Part shown: positions 1 to 8,686 of the stretch, in pieces | Position numbering within the stretch: the stretch's first letter is position 1 | Layout of the letters: each line of letters opens with the position of its first letter | Source: Mucilaginibacter daejeonensis | GTDB taxonomy: Bacteria > Bacteroidota > Bacteroidia > Sphingobacteriales > Sphingobacteriaceae | DNA: 64,000 bases | Assembly (NCBI RefSeq): GCF_020783335.1 | Contig: NZ_CP086068.1 | Span: 434,001 to 498,000, forward strand | Reading direction: 5' to 3' | Notes under the pieces: generated by a model | The model's database searches: none | Seen by the model: only the letters and a program-made list of their open reading frames with translations | What the model was told of the DNA's origin: nothing | Translations under genes and position numbers: made by a program

Positions 1-938
1 TACGCCGGTTCCTTAAATTGAGGCATCGCCTTTTTAATAAATCGTTGGTATACCATACCGCCCAGGTACTTCTCATTGTTGTGGGCCGCTTTTTCAGATG
101 GTTTCCGCAAGCGATTGTATACATGGGTCATGTATAGGCGGGCAATGAATGGTAATTTCTTGATGTACTGCTTAGCGTTGCTGAAAGGGTTAGGATCTGT
201 AAAATCGTCGAGCGTTTGGATGGAAAATGGGGTTTGCGGCACCCAATCGGCCGCATTGATCACGGATAGTCCCCAACCACCGCGGGTCAAAAAATCGTAA
301 TCATATGCATAATAGGTATTGCCCGGTTTAGGCGGCGCACTGCAATAGGTCTTGATCACCAGGTCGGCCGGTAGTCTATGTTGTTTTTGCAGATCGGCAA
401 TGTACGACCGCAGCAGGTAGGCAATGGCCCCGCCCTGGCTGTGCCCCATAATAGTGAACTGGGTGATACCTTGTTTATATAAGCTATCTATTTTAGGGAT
501 GACGGTACGGCTCAGGTCGGCCATGCCTAACAGCCAGCCAATGTGTACCGCTGCGCGCGGGTCGGCCGCCAGATGATATTTAAAGGTAGTGCTATCATTA
601 AGGTGCAGCTCACCGGTGGCCGGTACCATGGCCGCATAAAAATTCTCCATCCAACTGGTTTGCTCACCGGTGGTGCCGCGTATGCTGATCACTACGCTAT
701 GGCCGTCGGTGTTCTTCCACAGGTCCCAGCGGTTCAGCAGCGGACCGATCCCCGAGCGGTAGATCATATGGTGATGCTGCGGCGCACCTAACGTTTCTGT
801 TTTAGGGATGGTATCGATCTGCCGGAGCGACACTCTTAATAGTTCCAAATATTCGCGGGCATCAAAGCCTGGCTTAAGCTGGGCGTGGGCGGCCAGGGTC
901 GATAGCAATAAGGCCGGTATCAAAAGCAAGTATCTCAT
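1..938 (-). CDS. Secreted lipase-like alpha/beta hydrolase, 3' end cut by window
   Basis: Read on the minus strand from an ATG at 938, the frame stays open to the window edge (about 312 codons). A short hydrophobic signal peptide ends in AAHAQ, so the product is exported. The centre has a serine-hydrolase nucleophile elbow, GHSQGG, preceded by a TIM-like strand, and the layout (ISIRGTTG early, GHSQGG, then a Pro-rich SAPPKPGN loop) matches the class 3 lipase family, which hydrolyses acylglycerols or related esters. The catalytic Asp and His were not placed with certainty. It is divergent from the next gene, with about 410 bases between them. Confidence 0.75.
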   Translation of the reverse strand, partial: MRYLLLIPALLLSTLAAHAQLKPGFDAREYLELLRVSLRQIDTIPKTETLGAPQHHHMIYRSGIGPLLNRWDLWKNTDGHSVVISIRGTTGEQTSWMENFYAAMVPATGELHLNDSTTFKYHLAADPRAAVHIGWLLGMADLSRTVIPKIDSLYKQGITQFTIMGHSQGGAIAYLLRSYIADLQKQHRLPADLVIKTYCSAPPKPGNTYYAYDYDFLTRGGWGLSVINAADWVPQTPFSIQTLDDFTDPNPFSNAKQYIKKLPFIARLYMTHVYNRLRKPSEKAAHNNEKYLGGMVYQRFIKKAMPQFKEPA

Positions 939-1351
939 ATAAGTATCGTCGTGTCAAAGGTGATGCCTGTCACTTAAGCATGGTGGTGCAAAATTAGCAG
1001 ATCGCCTGGCAGTGTAAAGGTGCTAACATCACTTGATAAGGCAATGCAACGTTCGGGACGTCCGATGGTTTGCAGTTACCTACCACCGTGGCGAAAGCAC
1101 CCACGCATTGGGGAAGGGGGAGTTGAGGCGGAGAGGTGTTGGGGAATATTTCCCCCGGCGATAAAAATGTCGCCTTGCTTAACTATTTAACGATCGGTAA
1201 AATGCAGGCTCTCTTTTAGCGAAAATGAGGTGTTTTAGCAGGCGTTCCTTGCGAAAATGGCAAAAAGCGGCCTTTTGAGCAGTGGGGTGCATTTTAAGGG
1301 AACAGCGTTTGCCTATACCTTTAGCATAACACCGCTAATAAAAATAACAAC
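939..1351. other. Divergent intergenic region, no gene seen
   Basis: This 413-base gap separates the divergent lipase and thioredoxin-fold genes. No convincing open frame, tRNA or strong hairpin was found. It presumably holds both promoters, but no clean TTG/TAnnTTTG pair was identified. Confidence 0.5.
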
Positions 1352-2128
1352 ATGAGAACACTGCTTTACACCATCGCCCTTTTACTTACGGTGACCTTCG
1401 CTCAGGCACAGACCAGCACCTCAGGCCCACAAAAAGTATATCGCCTGCCACGTTTGGACGAGCGCTCAGTGATCCTGGACTCAGCAGGACGTAAAGTGGA
1501 CTATACCGCCTGGACCACCTTAGTGAACAGCGGCCGTTACGAAGTAAAGGTAATAGTGATGGAGAACGGTAAAGGAGCCCTGCGTTTGGTAAAGATGACC
1601 AAAGCCGCAAGAGATGCCAAATTCGCTAAGATGGGTAAACCGGCAGAAAGCCCGTTCTTCACCACCGGTCAGGCCTTCGGCAAAAAGCTGAAAGAAAAAA
1701 GCTACAACGGTGAGCAGTGGACCAATGAGAAACTAAAAGGCAAGATCGTGGTGATGAGCTTCTGGTATGTGAACGACATTCAGTGCCGCCAGCAACTGCC
1801 AGACCTGAACGAACTGGCAGTAACCTACAAAGCAGATGGCGACGTGGTGTTCCTGTCCGTACCACTGGATGATAAAAAAACGGTAGAAGAGTTCCTGAAA
1901 TATAGCCCACTGGCCTACCAGCACCTGGAGAACGGAAAAGAACTGAGCAGCAGGTTAGGCGTGGTTGGTCAACCAACGGACGTAGTGATCGATCAGCACG
2001 GCTTGGTACAATACCACACTACCGGTTACAATGCGGCTAACGCTTACTGGATCGGCAGAACCATCGAGACGTTGAAGACCACTGCCGGTGCAGCCGACGT
2101 AAAAGAGCTGACCCTGGCCAGCAAGTAG
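1352..2128 (+). CDS. Secreted TlpA/AhpC-like thioredoxin-fold protein, one active-site Cys missing
   Basis: The 258-residue product has a signal peptide ending TFAQAQ. The C-terminal half (about 110-245) is a TlpA/redoxin fold: KGKIVVMSFW strand, a PDLNEL helix, DVVFLSV strand, and a cis-Pro loop in GQPTDVVID. Family members reduce periplasmic disulfides through CxxC. Here the aligned motif reads DIQC, so only the second Cys remains and normal dithiol chemistry is not possible. It may be a redox-inactive or single-Cys variant. The N-terminal 100 residues match nothing I recognise. A hairpin terminator follows the gene. Confidence 0.75.
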   Translation: MRTLLYTIALLLTVTFAQAQTSTSGPQKVYRLPRLDERSVILDSAGRKVDYTAWTTLVNSGRYEVKVIVMENGKGALRLVKMTKAARDAKFAKMGKPAESPFFTTGQAFGKKLKEKSYNGEQWTNEKLKGKIVVMSFWYVNDIQCRQQLPDLNELAVTYKADGDVVFLSVPLDDKKTVEEFLKYSPLAYQHLENGKELSSRLGVVGQPTDVVIDQHGLVQYHTTGYNAANAYWIGRTIETLKTTAGAADVKELTLASK

Positions 2129-2186
2129 GCCAGGCGCACCGAAACAACGAAACAAAGAGAACAACAACACAAAGCAGTGTAAAGCA

Positions 2187-2222
2187 AAAGGGCCGCATCG
2201 AAAGATGTGGCCCTTTATATTT
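2187..2222. terminator. Bidirectional hairpin terminator
   Basis: AAAGGGCCGCATC pairs with GATG-T-GGCCCTTT around a short GAAA loop, followed by a T-rich run. It lies between the convergent thioredoxin-fold and Fe-S carrier genes and can serve both. Confidence 0.8.
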
Positions 2223-2242
2223 TTTAAAGGTAAGGCAGTAAC

Positions 2243-2590
2243 TTATACCGAGAACGAAGTACCACAACCGCAGGTGCTTTGGGCATTAGGGTTGTTAAAT
2301 ACAAAGCCGCGGGCATTCAGGCCGTCCTGAAAATCTACCTGCATACCGGCCAGGTACATACCATGTGCCTTATGCATGTAAACTTTAATGCCATCCACAT
2401 CATATACCTTATCGCCGTCCTTCATCTGGTCAAAACCTAATATATAGTTCATGCCGGCGCAGCCTCCGCCCTCAACGCCAACGCGCAGGCCAAAATCGTC
2501 GCTCAGCTCTTGCTGGTCCTTCAATTTTTTGATCTCTTTGGCAGCGCCTTCGGTAAAGCTTACGGGTGCCATTTCAACTGCTACACTCAT
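2243..2590 (-). CDS. Iron-sulfur cluster assembly scaffold/carrier, IscA/SufA/ErpA (HesB) family
   Basis: A 115-residue A-type carrier. The three conserved cysteines are visible: one in GGGCAGM (near residue 43) and two in the C-terminal CGCG (near 107 and 109). These bind iron or a [2Fe-2S]/[4Fe-4S] cluster and pass it to target apoproteins. Length is normal for the family. No suf or isc genes are adjacent, so it stands alone here. A -7-like TATATTTG lies about 25 bases upstream of the start (2613-2620, minus strand). Whether it is IscA, SufA or ErpA cannot be decided from sequence alone. Confidence 0.92.
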   Translation of the reverse strand: MSVAVEMAPVSFTEGAAKEIKKLKDQQELSDDFGLRVGVEGGGCAGMNYILGFDQMKDGDKVYDVDGIKVYMHKAHGMYLAGMQVDFQDGLNARGFVFNNPNAQSTCGCGTSFSV

Positions 2591-2687
2591 GTTTTAATTT
2601 TATTTAGCTAAACAAATATAAGCTAAAATGCAGATCTTTGTTGCCGCCCTATTCTATTTATGACATGGGCGCAACATTGCACCTCCT

Positions 2688-3221
2688 ATGAATTTGTACA
2701 ACATCCTGCTCGACATCCTTAAAATGACCATTGCCGGCGTAGGCGTGGTTTGGGTGGCCTTTTACCTCATTAAACCTTACCTTGACAAGACCCAGCGCCT
2801 GCAGGTGCTCGAGTTAAAAAAAGCCGCCGATAATACGACCTTGCCTTTGCGTTTGCAAGCGTATGAACGTATCGTGCTGCTGGTGGAGCGTTTGAGCCCG
2901 GCCTCTATGCTGGTGCGCCTTAATCAGGCCGGCTACTCGGCCGCTGATCTGCATCTGCTGGCCATACAGGAGGTCAATAACGAATATCAGCACAACATTA
3001 CCCAACAGGTCTATGTAAGCAGCCGTGCCTGGGGCGTGGTTAGGCGTTTAAAGAACGATACCACTACCTTGCTCAACAATACTTACCGCAGCTTGCCCGA
3101 GGGTGCCTCAGGGCTTGACCTGGCCCGCACCGTACTGGCGCACCTGAGCCAGCAGGAGAACGATCCTTACGAGGTGGCCGCATCCATGATCCGCGCCGAT
3201 CTGGACGAGCTTTTTGGATAG
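2688..3221 (+). CDS. Conserved hypothetical protein with one N-terminal membrane helix
   Basis: The product has 177 residues. Residues about 7-30 form a hydrophobic helix (IAGVGVVWVAFYLI), followed by a charged, mostly helical cytoplasmic part. It resembles a Bacteroidota-restricted family of unknown function (DUF7935-like, from memory). The stop codon overlaps or abuts the next gene's start, so the two are probably co-transcribed. No catalytic motif is seen and no function is proposed. Confidence 0.65.
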   Translation: MNLYNILLDILKMTIAGVGVVWVAFYLIKPYLDKTQRLQVLELKKAADNTTLPLRLQAYERIVLLVERLSPASMLVRLNQAGYSAADLHLLAIQEVNNEYQHNITQQVYVSSRAWGVVRRLKNDTTTLLNNTYRSLPEGASGLDLARTVLAHLSQQENDPYEVAASMIRADLDELFG

Positions 3222-3223
3222 TG

Positions 3224-3577
3224 ATGAAAGAACTGGTGCTGATATCACTACTGGGGCTCCTTATGAAGCCGTCGACTTCCAACGCACAGGCCAAAAGTGT
3301 GGGCATAGCCAAGGACACAGTGGCCACCACCAAAGCAAGAGTTCATGTGGTATATATAGTGAATACAGACAGTACCATAAGCAGCCTTAAGGCCAAGATC
3401 GTTGAATGTGAAGGTTGTAAGGGTAGTAAAGACAAGGCTTATTTAAAAGGCGTGGCTCTTAACATGGTCAGGAAAGCGCCTCGCCCTCCATCTATACAGA
3501 ACGGGAAGCCACAAAGAACACAGTACACACAGCCCTTTTTGATCGAACTTGCCGATACCGCAAAGGCAGGCCATTAG
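3224..3577 (+). CDS. Small secreted protein with a TonB C-terminal-like domain
   Basis: An ATG at 3224 is preferred over the in-frame GTG at 3221, which overlaps the upstream stop. The 117-residue product has a signal peptide ending TSNAQA. Its C-terminal 50 residues (KAYLKGVALNMVRKAP ... NGKPQRTQYTQPFLIEL) follow the pattern of the TonB C-terminal fold, where a conserved alanine-rich helix and NGKPV-x-V-x-YTLPI strand are typical. It has no TonB transmembrane anchor or Pro-rich linker, so it is not a complete TonB. A CEGC pair is present near residue 65. The domain call is moderate, the function unknown. Confidence 0.55.
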   Translation: MKELVLISLLGLLMKPSTSNAQAKSVGIAKDTVATTKARVHVVYIVNTDSTISSLKAKIVECEGCKGSKDKAYLKGVALNMVRKAPRPPSIQNGKPQRTQYTQPFLIELADTAKAGH

Positions 3578-4072
3578 CGATCGGTACCTCAGGATCTGCG
3601 TTATAGTTAGAGTAATTTCCTGTGTGGTTTACGGGACAATGTTGTGAATAGTACACGTGATGTAAGGTATATCGGCACAACTTAAGGGTGTTAAAAAAGG
3701 GGCGCTTATTTTATCGTTCCGAGTTTCAATCGGTTAACATTTTGAGGTGCTGAGCAAGGGGCTTGTGGCGTAGTAATTGCACTTGAAAATGACACGAAAA
3801 ATAGCCGGTCTGGTATATTTCTTTTAACGAACGATCTTCAATTCAAGATCAAAAAGCGCAATGCTTAACATATTAAAAATGAACGTGATAGGCCAAATTT
3901 TATTTGGATAAAAAGCGGTCCTTTCGCGTATAATACCACAAAAAAGCAAGGCTCACAAATAAAAGATTTATTTTTTTGATCCGCTTATTTTTTGAATATT
4001 CGATGTTCCGTAAACGTCACAAATAAAGTGTGAGCGGGCTTTGGAAATCAGCATTTTACCGTTAATTGTTAT
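3578..4072 (+). other. dnaA upstream region, no gene seen
   Basis: The 495 bases upstream of dnaA are AT-rich towards the 3' end (3890-4070) and hold no credible frame. No TTATCCACA-type DnaA boxes and no cluster of near matches were found, so there is no support for an origin here. The dnaA promoter must lie in this stretch but was not pinned down. Confidence 0.5.
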
Positions 4073-5500
4073 ATGGAAAAAACTTGTACTAATGTTTGGA
4101 GTAGCTGCTTGCAGATCATCAAGGATAATATCCCTACCCAAAGCTTCAAGACCTGGTTCGAACCGATCAAGGCTTTGAGGTTAGATGGCAGCGTGCTTAC
4201 CATACAGGTACCGAGTTTATTTTTTTACGAGTGGCTTGAAGAACATTACGTTGGGCTGCTTCGTAAAACCATTAAAAAACAACTGGGCGACGATGGACGC
4301 CTGGAGTATAACATCGTGGTAGAACAATCATCATCTAATAAGCCGTTCACGACCAACATGCCCTCAAACGGTAACGGTGCCGAGGCCAAGAACCAAAGCA
4401 TGCCGGTGCCTATCTCATTGAATAAGGACATCAAAAATCCTTTTGTGATACCAGGGCTGAAAAAACTACATGTTGATCCGCAGCTTAATCAGAACTATAC
4501 TTTCGAGAATTTTGTAGAGGGCGATTGCAACCGTTTGGCCCGCTCGGCAGGTTATGCCGTGGCCGCTAAACCGGGTGGCACCTCATTTAACCCGCTGATG
4601 CTGTATGGCGGCGTGGGTTTAGGTAAAACGCATTTGGCCCAGGCCATTGGTAACGAGATCAAACGCACTTTGCCTGATAAGCTGGTATTATATGTATCAT
4701 GCGAGAAATTCACTCAGCAATTTGTTGACGCGTTAAAGCATAACAACATCAATGATTTTGTGAACTTTTACCAGGCGATCGATGTGCTGATCATGGATGA
4801 TGTGCACAACTTTGCCGGTAAAGAAAAGACACAGGATTTCTTCTTCCACATATTCAACCACCTGCACCAATCGGGCAAGCAAGTGATCATCACGTCAGAC
4901 AAGGCTCCTAAGGACCTGGCCGGACTGGAAGAGCGCTTATTGTCACGCTTCAAGTGGGGACTTTCGGCCGATCTGCAAACGCCAGATCTGGAGACCCGCA
5001 TGGCCATCCTTAAGAACAAGACCTATCAGGACGGTATCGAGCTGCCTGATGATGTGATCGAGTATGTGGCGCACAACATCGATAACAACATTCGTGAGCT
5101 TGAAGGCGCCATGGTATCATTGCTGGCCCAATCGACCCTGATGCGTAAAGAGATCGATCTGGCACTGGCCAAATCGATGCTGAAGAACTTTGTGAAGAAC
5201 TCGGTAAAAGAGATATCTATCGAGTACATCCAAAGCCTGGTTTGCGAGTATTTTGAGGTACCGGTGGATATGGTAAAATCACAGACCCGCAAGCGCGAGA
5301 TCGTGCAGGCGCGTCAGATATCTATGTACCTGGCCAAAGCTCACACCAAAAGTTCATTGAAATCTATCGGTAACTTCTTTGGCGGCCGTGACCACTCTAC
5401 CGTGATCTATGCCTGCCAAACCGTAGAGGACCTGATCGACACTGATAAAAAATTTAAAGGGTATGTTACTGATATTCAGAAAAAGCTGAAAATGTCGTAA
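4073..5500 (+). CDS. dnaA: Chromosomal replication initiator protein DnaA
   Basis: All four DnaA domains are visible in 475 residues. Domain I (about 1-85) has the WxxCLxxI start and FxTWF motif. The AAA+ domain carries Walker A GGVGLGKT (179-186) and a Walker B of LIMDDVH (239-245), where VHNF replaces the usual IQF. Sensor 2/arginine-finger sequences follow (LLSRFKWG), and domain IV ends with GGRDHSTVIYA, the signature that reads DnaA boxes. DnaA melts the origin and loads the helicase. It is monocistronic here, as in other Bacteroidota, with no dnaN next door. A hairpin terminator follows. Confidence 0.98.
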   Translation: MEKTCTNVWSSCLQIIKDNIPTQSFKTWFEPIKALRLDGSVLTIQVPSLFFYEWLEEHYVGLLRKTIKKQLGDDGRLEYNIVVEQSSSNKPFTTNMPSNGNGAEAKNQSMPVPISLNKDIKNPFVIPGLKKLHVDPQLNQNYTFENFVEGDCNRLARSAGYAVAAKPGGTSFNPLMLYGGVGLGKTHLAQAIGNEIKRTLPDKLVLYVSCEKFTQQFVDALKHNNINDFVNFYQAIDVLIMDDVHNFAGKEKTQDFFFHIFNHLHQSGKQVIITSDKAPKDLAGLEERLLSRFKWGLSADLQTPDLETRMAILKNKTYQDGIELPDDVIEYVAHNIDNNIRELEGAMVSLLAQSTLMRKEIDLALAKSMLKNFVKNSVKEISIEYIQSLVCEYFEVPVDMVKSQTRKREIVQARQISMYLAKAHTKSSLKSIGNFFGGRDHSTVIYACQTVEDLIDTDKKFKGYVTDIQKKLKMS

Positions 5501-5541
5501 CTTGCTCGTGTAAAACGCCTTTTACTAACCAACTATAACCG

Positions 5542-5575
5542 AAGCCCTGCCACTCCCCGTGTGCAGGGCTTTATT
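5542..5575. terminator. Bidirectional hairpin terminator after dnaA
   Basis: AAGCCCTGC pairs with GCAGGGCTT, extended by CAC/GTG, and is followed by TTATTCTTT. The right arm touches the stop codon of the convergent glycosyltransferase gene (stop at 5571-5573). Confidence 0.75.
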
Positions 5576-6671
5576 CTTTACCGGTCACGCTCCTATATAC
5601 CTCAATGGTATTGTTCACACAATCTTCCATGCTGAATTGGCTTAGCCGCTGCGTGCCTTGTTGAATGAGTTGCCCACGGAGCGTTCCATCTTGCAGTACG
5701 TTGCTGATAGCGGTGCGCATGCTATCGGCACTGGCCGGGTCAAAATAGGCAGCCGCCTCGCCTGCTACCTCTGGCAGCGCAGTGGTGTTACTGCACACCA
5801 CCGGGCATTGGTTGGCAAAGGCCTCCAGCACCGGTAACCCGAAACCTTCCTGCTTGGATGGAAAAGCGAATAATAACGCCTGGCTGTACAATTGCGTTAG
5901 TTGCTCATCGGTCACGTTCATCTGCGTTAGCTGCTTATCGATATTCAACTTGGCAAATAATGCTGATTCCTCTTCGCTGAACTTGCCGCCACCGGCGCAG
6001 ATCAGGTGCAGGCTGGGGTCCTGTTGAAGCAAAGGGGCAATGGCGTTCACGAAAGGAGTGAAGTTCTTATAGTGCCAGCGTTCGCCTACATATAATATAT
6101 AGCGTTCGGGGAGTTGGAGCTTGTCGCCGCTATCAGCAATGGTGGGTATGTGGCCATGGTGAACCACCTTTATCTTAGGTTCCAGTTCAGGATAGAAGTG
6201 CAGGATATCCTGTTTGGTATGCTCCGATATGGCGATGACCGCGGCGGCCTTATCCATCAGTAGTTTTTTACGGCGAATGATCTCCTGCGCGGTATGGTCG
6301 AACAGCTCTGGATACAGCTCGTAGATCATATCATGCAGCGTCACCACAAAGGGCTTGCGGCAGTACTTGATAAAATACGGGTCGTAATAAGTAGGGTGGA
6401 ACACATCGTGGTCGCTCAGGCGCAGCATCCAGCGCGAATACCGGCGATTCCATTTGAAGGCCTTGTCCTTGTTATCACCAAAAAGGCTTTTGCCTATACC
6501 GGCCAGCGGCAAGCTGTCCTTATCGATGTACTCGTTCTGGCTATAAAGCGTGGCTATCCGGCTGCTGACGCCCGGCGTGGCATTAAAGCCTGCGTTCAGG
6601 TTGGCAAAGTACCGCGATATGCCGCCGTACCGTTGCATCGAAAAGGTTTGATGGTCGATCAGGATCTTCAT
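5571..6671 (-). CDS. Glycosyltransferase family 4 (GT-B fold)
   Basis: A 366-residue GT-B enzyme. The N-terminal acceptor half has a YGGISRYF glycine loop and the C-terminal donor half begins RYILYVGERWHYKN and holds the E-x7-E signature EGFGLPVLE, which binds the nucleotide sugar. Members transfer sugars with retention onto cell-surface polysaccharides. Its start overlaps the upstream glycosyltransferase stop by 4 bases (ATGA), so the pair is translationally coupled. Sugar and acceptor cannot be deduced. Confidence 0.9.
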   Translation of the reverse strand: MKILIDHQTFSMQRYGGISRYFANLNAGFNATPGVSSRIATLYSQNEYIDKDSLPLAGIGKSLFGDNKDKAFKWNRRYSRWMLRLSDHDVFHPTYYDPYFIKYCRKPFVVTLHDMIYELYPELFDHTAQEIIRRKKLLMDKAAAVIAISEHTKQDILHFYPELEPKIKVVHHGHIPTIADSGDKLQLPERYILYVGERWHYKNFTPFVNAIAPLLQQDPSLHLICAGGGKFSEEESALFAKLNIDKQLTQMNVTDEQLTQLYSQALLFAFPSKQEGFGLPVLEAFANQCPVVCSNTTALPEVAGEAAAYFDPASADSMRTAISNVLQDGTLRGQLIQQGTQRLSQFSMEDCVNNTIEVYRSVTGKE

Positions 6672-7846
6672 GCAAATACCTCGTCCAATAGCTTGTAGCT
6701 TACGCCCGTCTCAAAATACTGGCTGAACAGGCGTTGAGCCAGCTGCTGCTGTTGTTGATATAGTTCAGGGTCGTTAAGCAGGCTGACGATCAGTTGGGCA
6801 TAGCCCGCCGGATCATTGCTCACCAGACAGCCATTATCGATCTTGTTGGGCAAGCCATCGGTACCGTAAGTGGTGCATACGACGGGTAGCCCGTATGATA
6901 AAGCCTCGATCACCTTAACTTTTACCCCGGTTCCGCTCAGCATCGGGCAAAGCGCGATCTTGGCCTGGCTGTAATAGCTATCCAAATTTTCGGCAAAAGC
7001 TATCTGCTCAATGGCTAATCCTTTAGGCAAATGTTTATTGATGCTGCCGATCACACATATCCTGATCCCCTTAGGCAATAGCGGGTACACTTGCCCGAAG
7101 AACCAATCGGCCGCTTTTTGGTTATGCACGTTATCGCTTGCCACATAGATGAGGTCGATCGGGCGTTGTTCTAAGGGTAGCTGCAATCGCTGAGGGGTAT
7201 CCATCATCATGGGCACCAATCGCACCTGCGTTTTACAGAACTGCCCGAACACGTAACGCTCCTCGGCCGATATGGCCCAAACCTCGTCAAAAGCGTTCAG
7301 CCTTTTCACCTCATCGTTCAGGGTTGCGCCCAGGTCGAACCCGCGTTTGTATTTGAATTGTGCTGTAATAAAGTCGTGGGTGTCCATGATCAGCCGTGCG
7401 TTACCGGTCAATTGCTTGGTGCTCACCAGGTCGGCGTAGTAGATGTAGCTGATAATGATGGCATCGTACTGCTCCTGTTTCAATACGCCTTCAAAAGCTT
7501 TTTTGAGCTTTAAGGTCATGAACGTAGGAATGCTCGAACTTGACGGGAAGGTGAACAGGTAGTAGATAAGGTCCCAAAGCTTGTACCGCAAAAAATACCA
7601 CACCGAGTTGCTTTTACCAGGTTTGCGCGGCAGTAAATGAACTTGGCGGGCCAGGCCGGATCGTTGCAAGAGGTCGGTCACCTGCTGGTCGGTATATTGC
7701 TGGTCGCCGGTCTCATTGCGGATGCCGGCAAAGTCGACCGTTATGCCCCGTTGCCTGAAATACCGCAGCAGATACATGGCCCGCGTAATGTTCCCGGCGT
7801 TTTGCCGGCCCATGTTGTCGGGGAAAAAATAAAGAACTTTTTTCAT
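6668..7846 (-). CDS. Glycosyltransferase, GT4-like (GT-B fold)
   Basis: The 392-residue product has an N-terminal Rossmann half (VLYFFPDNMGRQNAG) and a C-terminal donor-binding half with GTGVKVKVIEALSYGLPVV, the E-containing loop typical of sugar-binding GT4-like enzymes. A DTHDF motif near residue 155 is common in these proteins. It is the first gene of a two-gene minus-strand operon and is divergent from the GT2 gene at 7947. It probably takes part in exopolysaccharide or lipopolysaccharide assembly. Confidence 0.85.
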   Translation of the reverse strand: MKKVLYFFPDNMGRQNAGNITRAMYLLRYFRQRGITVDFAGIRNETGDQQYTDQQVTDLLQRSGLARQVHLLPRKPGKSNSVWYFLRYKLWDLIYYLFTFPSSSSIPTFMTLKLKKAFEGVLKQEQYDAIIISYIYYADLVSTKQLTGNARLIMDTHDFITAQFKYKRGFDLGATLNDEVKRLNAFDEVWAISAEERYVFGQFCKTQVRLVPMMMDTPQRLQLPLEQRPIDLIYVASDNVHNQKAADWFFGQVYPLLPKGIRICVIGSINKHLPKGLAIEQIAFAENLDSYYSQAKIALCPMLSGTGVKVKVIEALSYGLPVVCTTYGTDGLPNKIDNGCLVSNDPAGYAQLIVSLLNDPELYQQQQQLAQRLFSQYFETGVSYKLLDEVFA

Positions 7847-7946
7847 CTGCTTTGGTGCCGAGGCATCTGTTTGGTCAAATCGTTACTTTTGCAGCAATAG
7901 GTTGCCTGTTCATGGGCAAATATACATTCTCTGTTATTAATTATAG

Positions 7947-8678
7947 ATGTTACTCCAGGGCGACGCCGCAAAGATCGATCACACTAACAAGCCTACCGTA
8001 TCGGTGGTGATCGTGACCTATAATGCATCGGCTACGTTGCAGGCCTGCCTGGATAGTATCTATCAGCAGCAGTACCCAGCCATCGAGATCGTGGTGATCG
8101 ACGGACAAAGTACTGATGCCACCGTCGAATTGCTTAGAGCTAACGACCAGCACATCCATTACTGGCGCAGCGAGAAGGACGCCGGTATATACGATGCCAT
8201 GAACAAGGCCCTAAAGTATATTAAAGGTGACTGGGTATACTTTTTGGGTGCCGATGACACCTTACTGCCCGGCTTTTCGGGACTGGCTGCCGAACTGAAA
8301 GACCCCTCGGTTATTTACTACGGCCGTGTACAGACCTTTGGCGGACCCACCTTCCCGGTCAACGCCTATCAATTTGCCAAGATCGGGATATGCCACCAAG
8401 CCATGATCTACCCTAAAAGCGTGTTCGATCATCACAGATTTGATGTGCGGTACCGCATCTCGGCCGACTATGCCTTTAATATTCCGTTGTTCCAGGGGAA
8501 TGAATATCACTTTGAGTTCCGTGACCATTTGGTGGCCAACTTTAACCATACAGGGGTATCAAGCCTAAATACTGATACTGCCTTTGAGGCCGACCGTAGC
8601 AAAATGGTGTTAAAGTACTTTGGGATAAAGATCTGGCTGCGTTTCCAGTTCTGGCGGGCCAAGCGGAAGAAGAATTAA
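7947..8678 (+). CDS. Glycosyltransferase family 2 (GT-A fold)
   Basis: A 243-residue GT-A enzyme with PTVSVVIVTYN at residues about 15-25, VVIDGQSTDAT, a EKDAGIYDAMNKA segment and a GADD acidic motif for metal and nucleotide-sugar binding. The sequence around DAGIYDAMNKG is typical of WcaA-type colanic-acid-like transferases. It is 9 bases from the convergent glycosyltransferase at 8687, with no room for a terminator. Product is likely cytoplasmic or membrane-associated; substrate unknown. Confidence 0.9.
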   Translation: MLLQGDAAKIDHTNKPTVSVVIVTYNASATLQACLDSIYQQQYPAIEIVVIDGQSTDATVELLRANDQHIHYWRSEKDAGIYDAMNKALKYIKGDWVYFLGADDTLLPGFSGLAAELKDPSVIYYGRVQTFGGPTFPVNAYQFAKIGICHQAMIYPKSVFDHHRFDVRYRISADYAFNIPLFQGNEYHFEFRDHLVANFNHTGVSSLNTDTAFEADRSKMVLKYFGIKIWLRFQFWRAKRKKN

Positions 8679-8686
8679 TATTAGGG

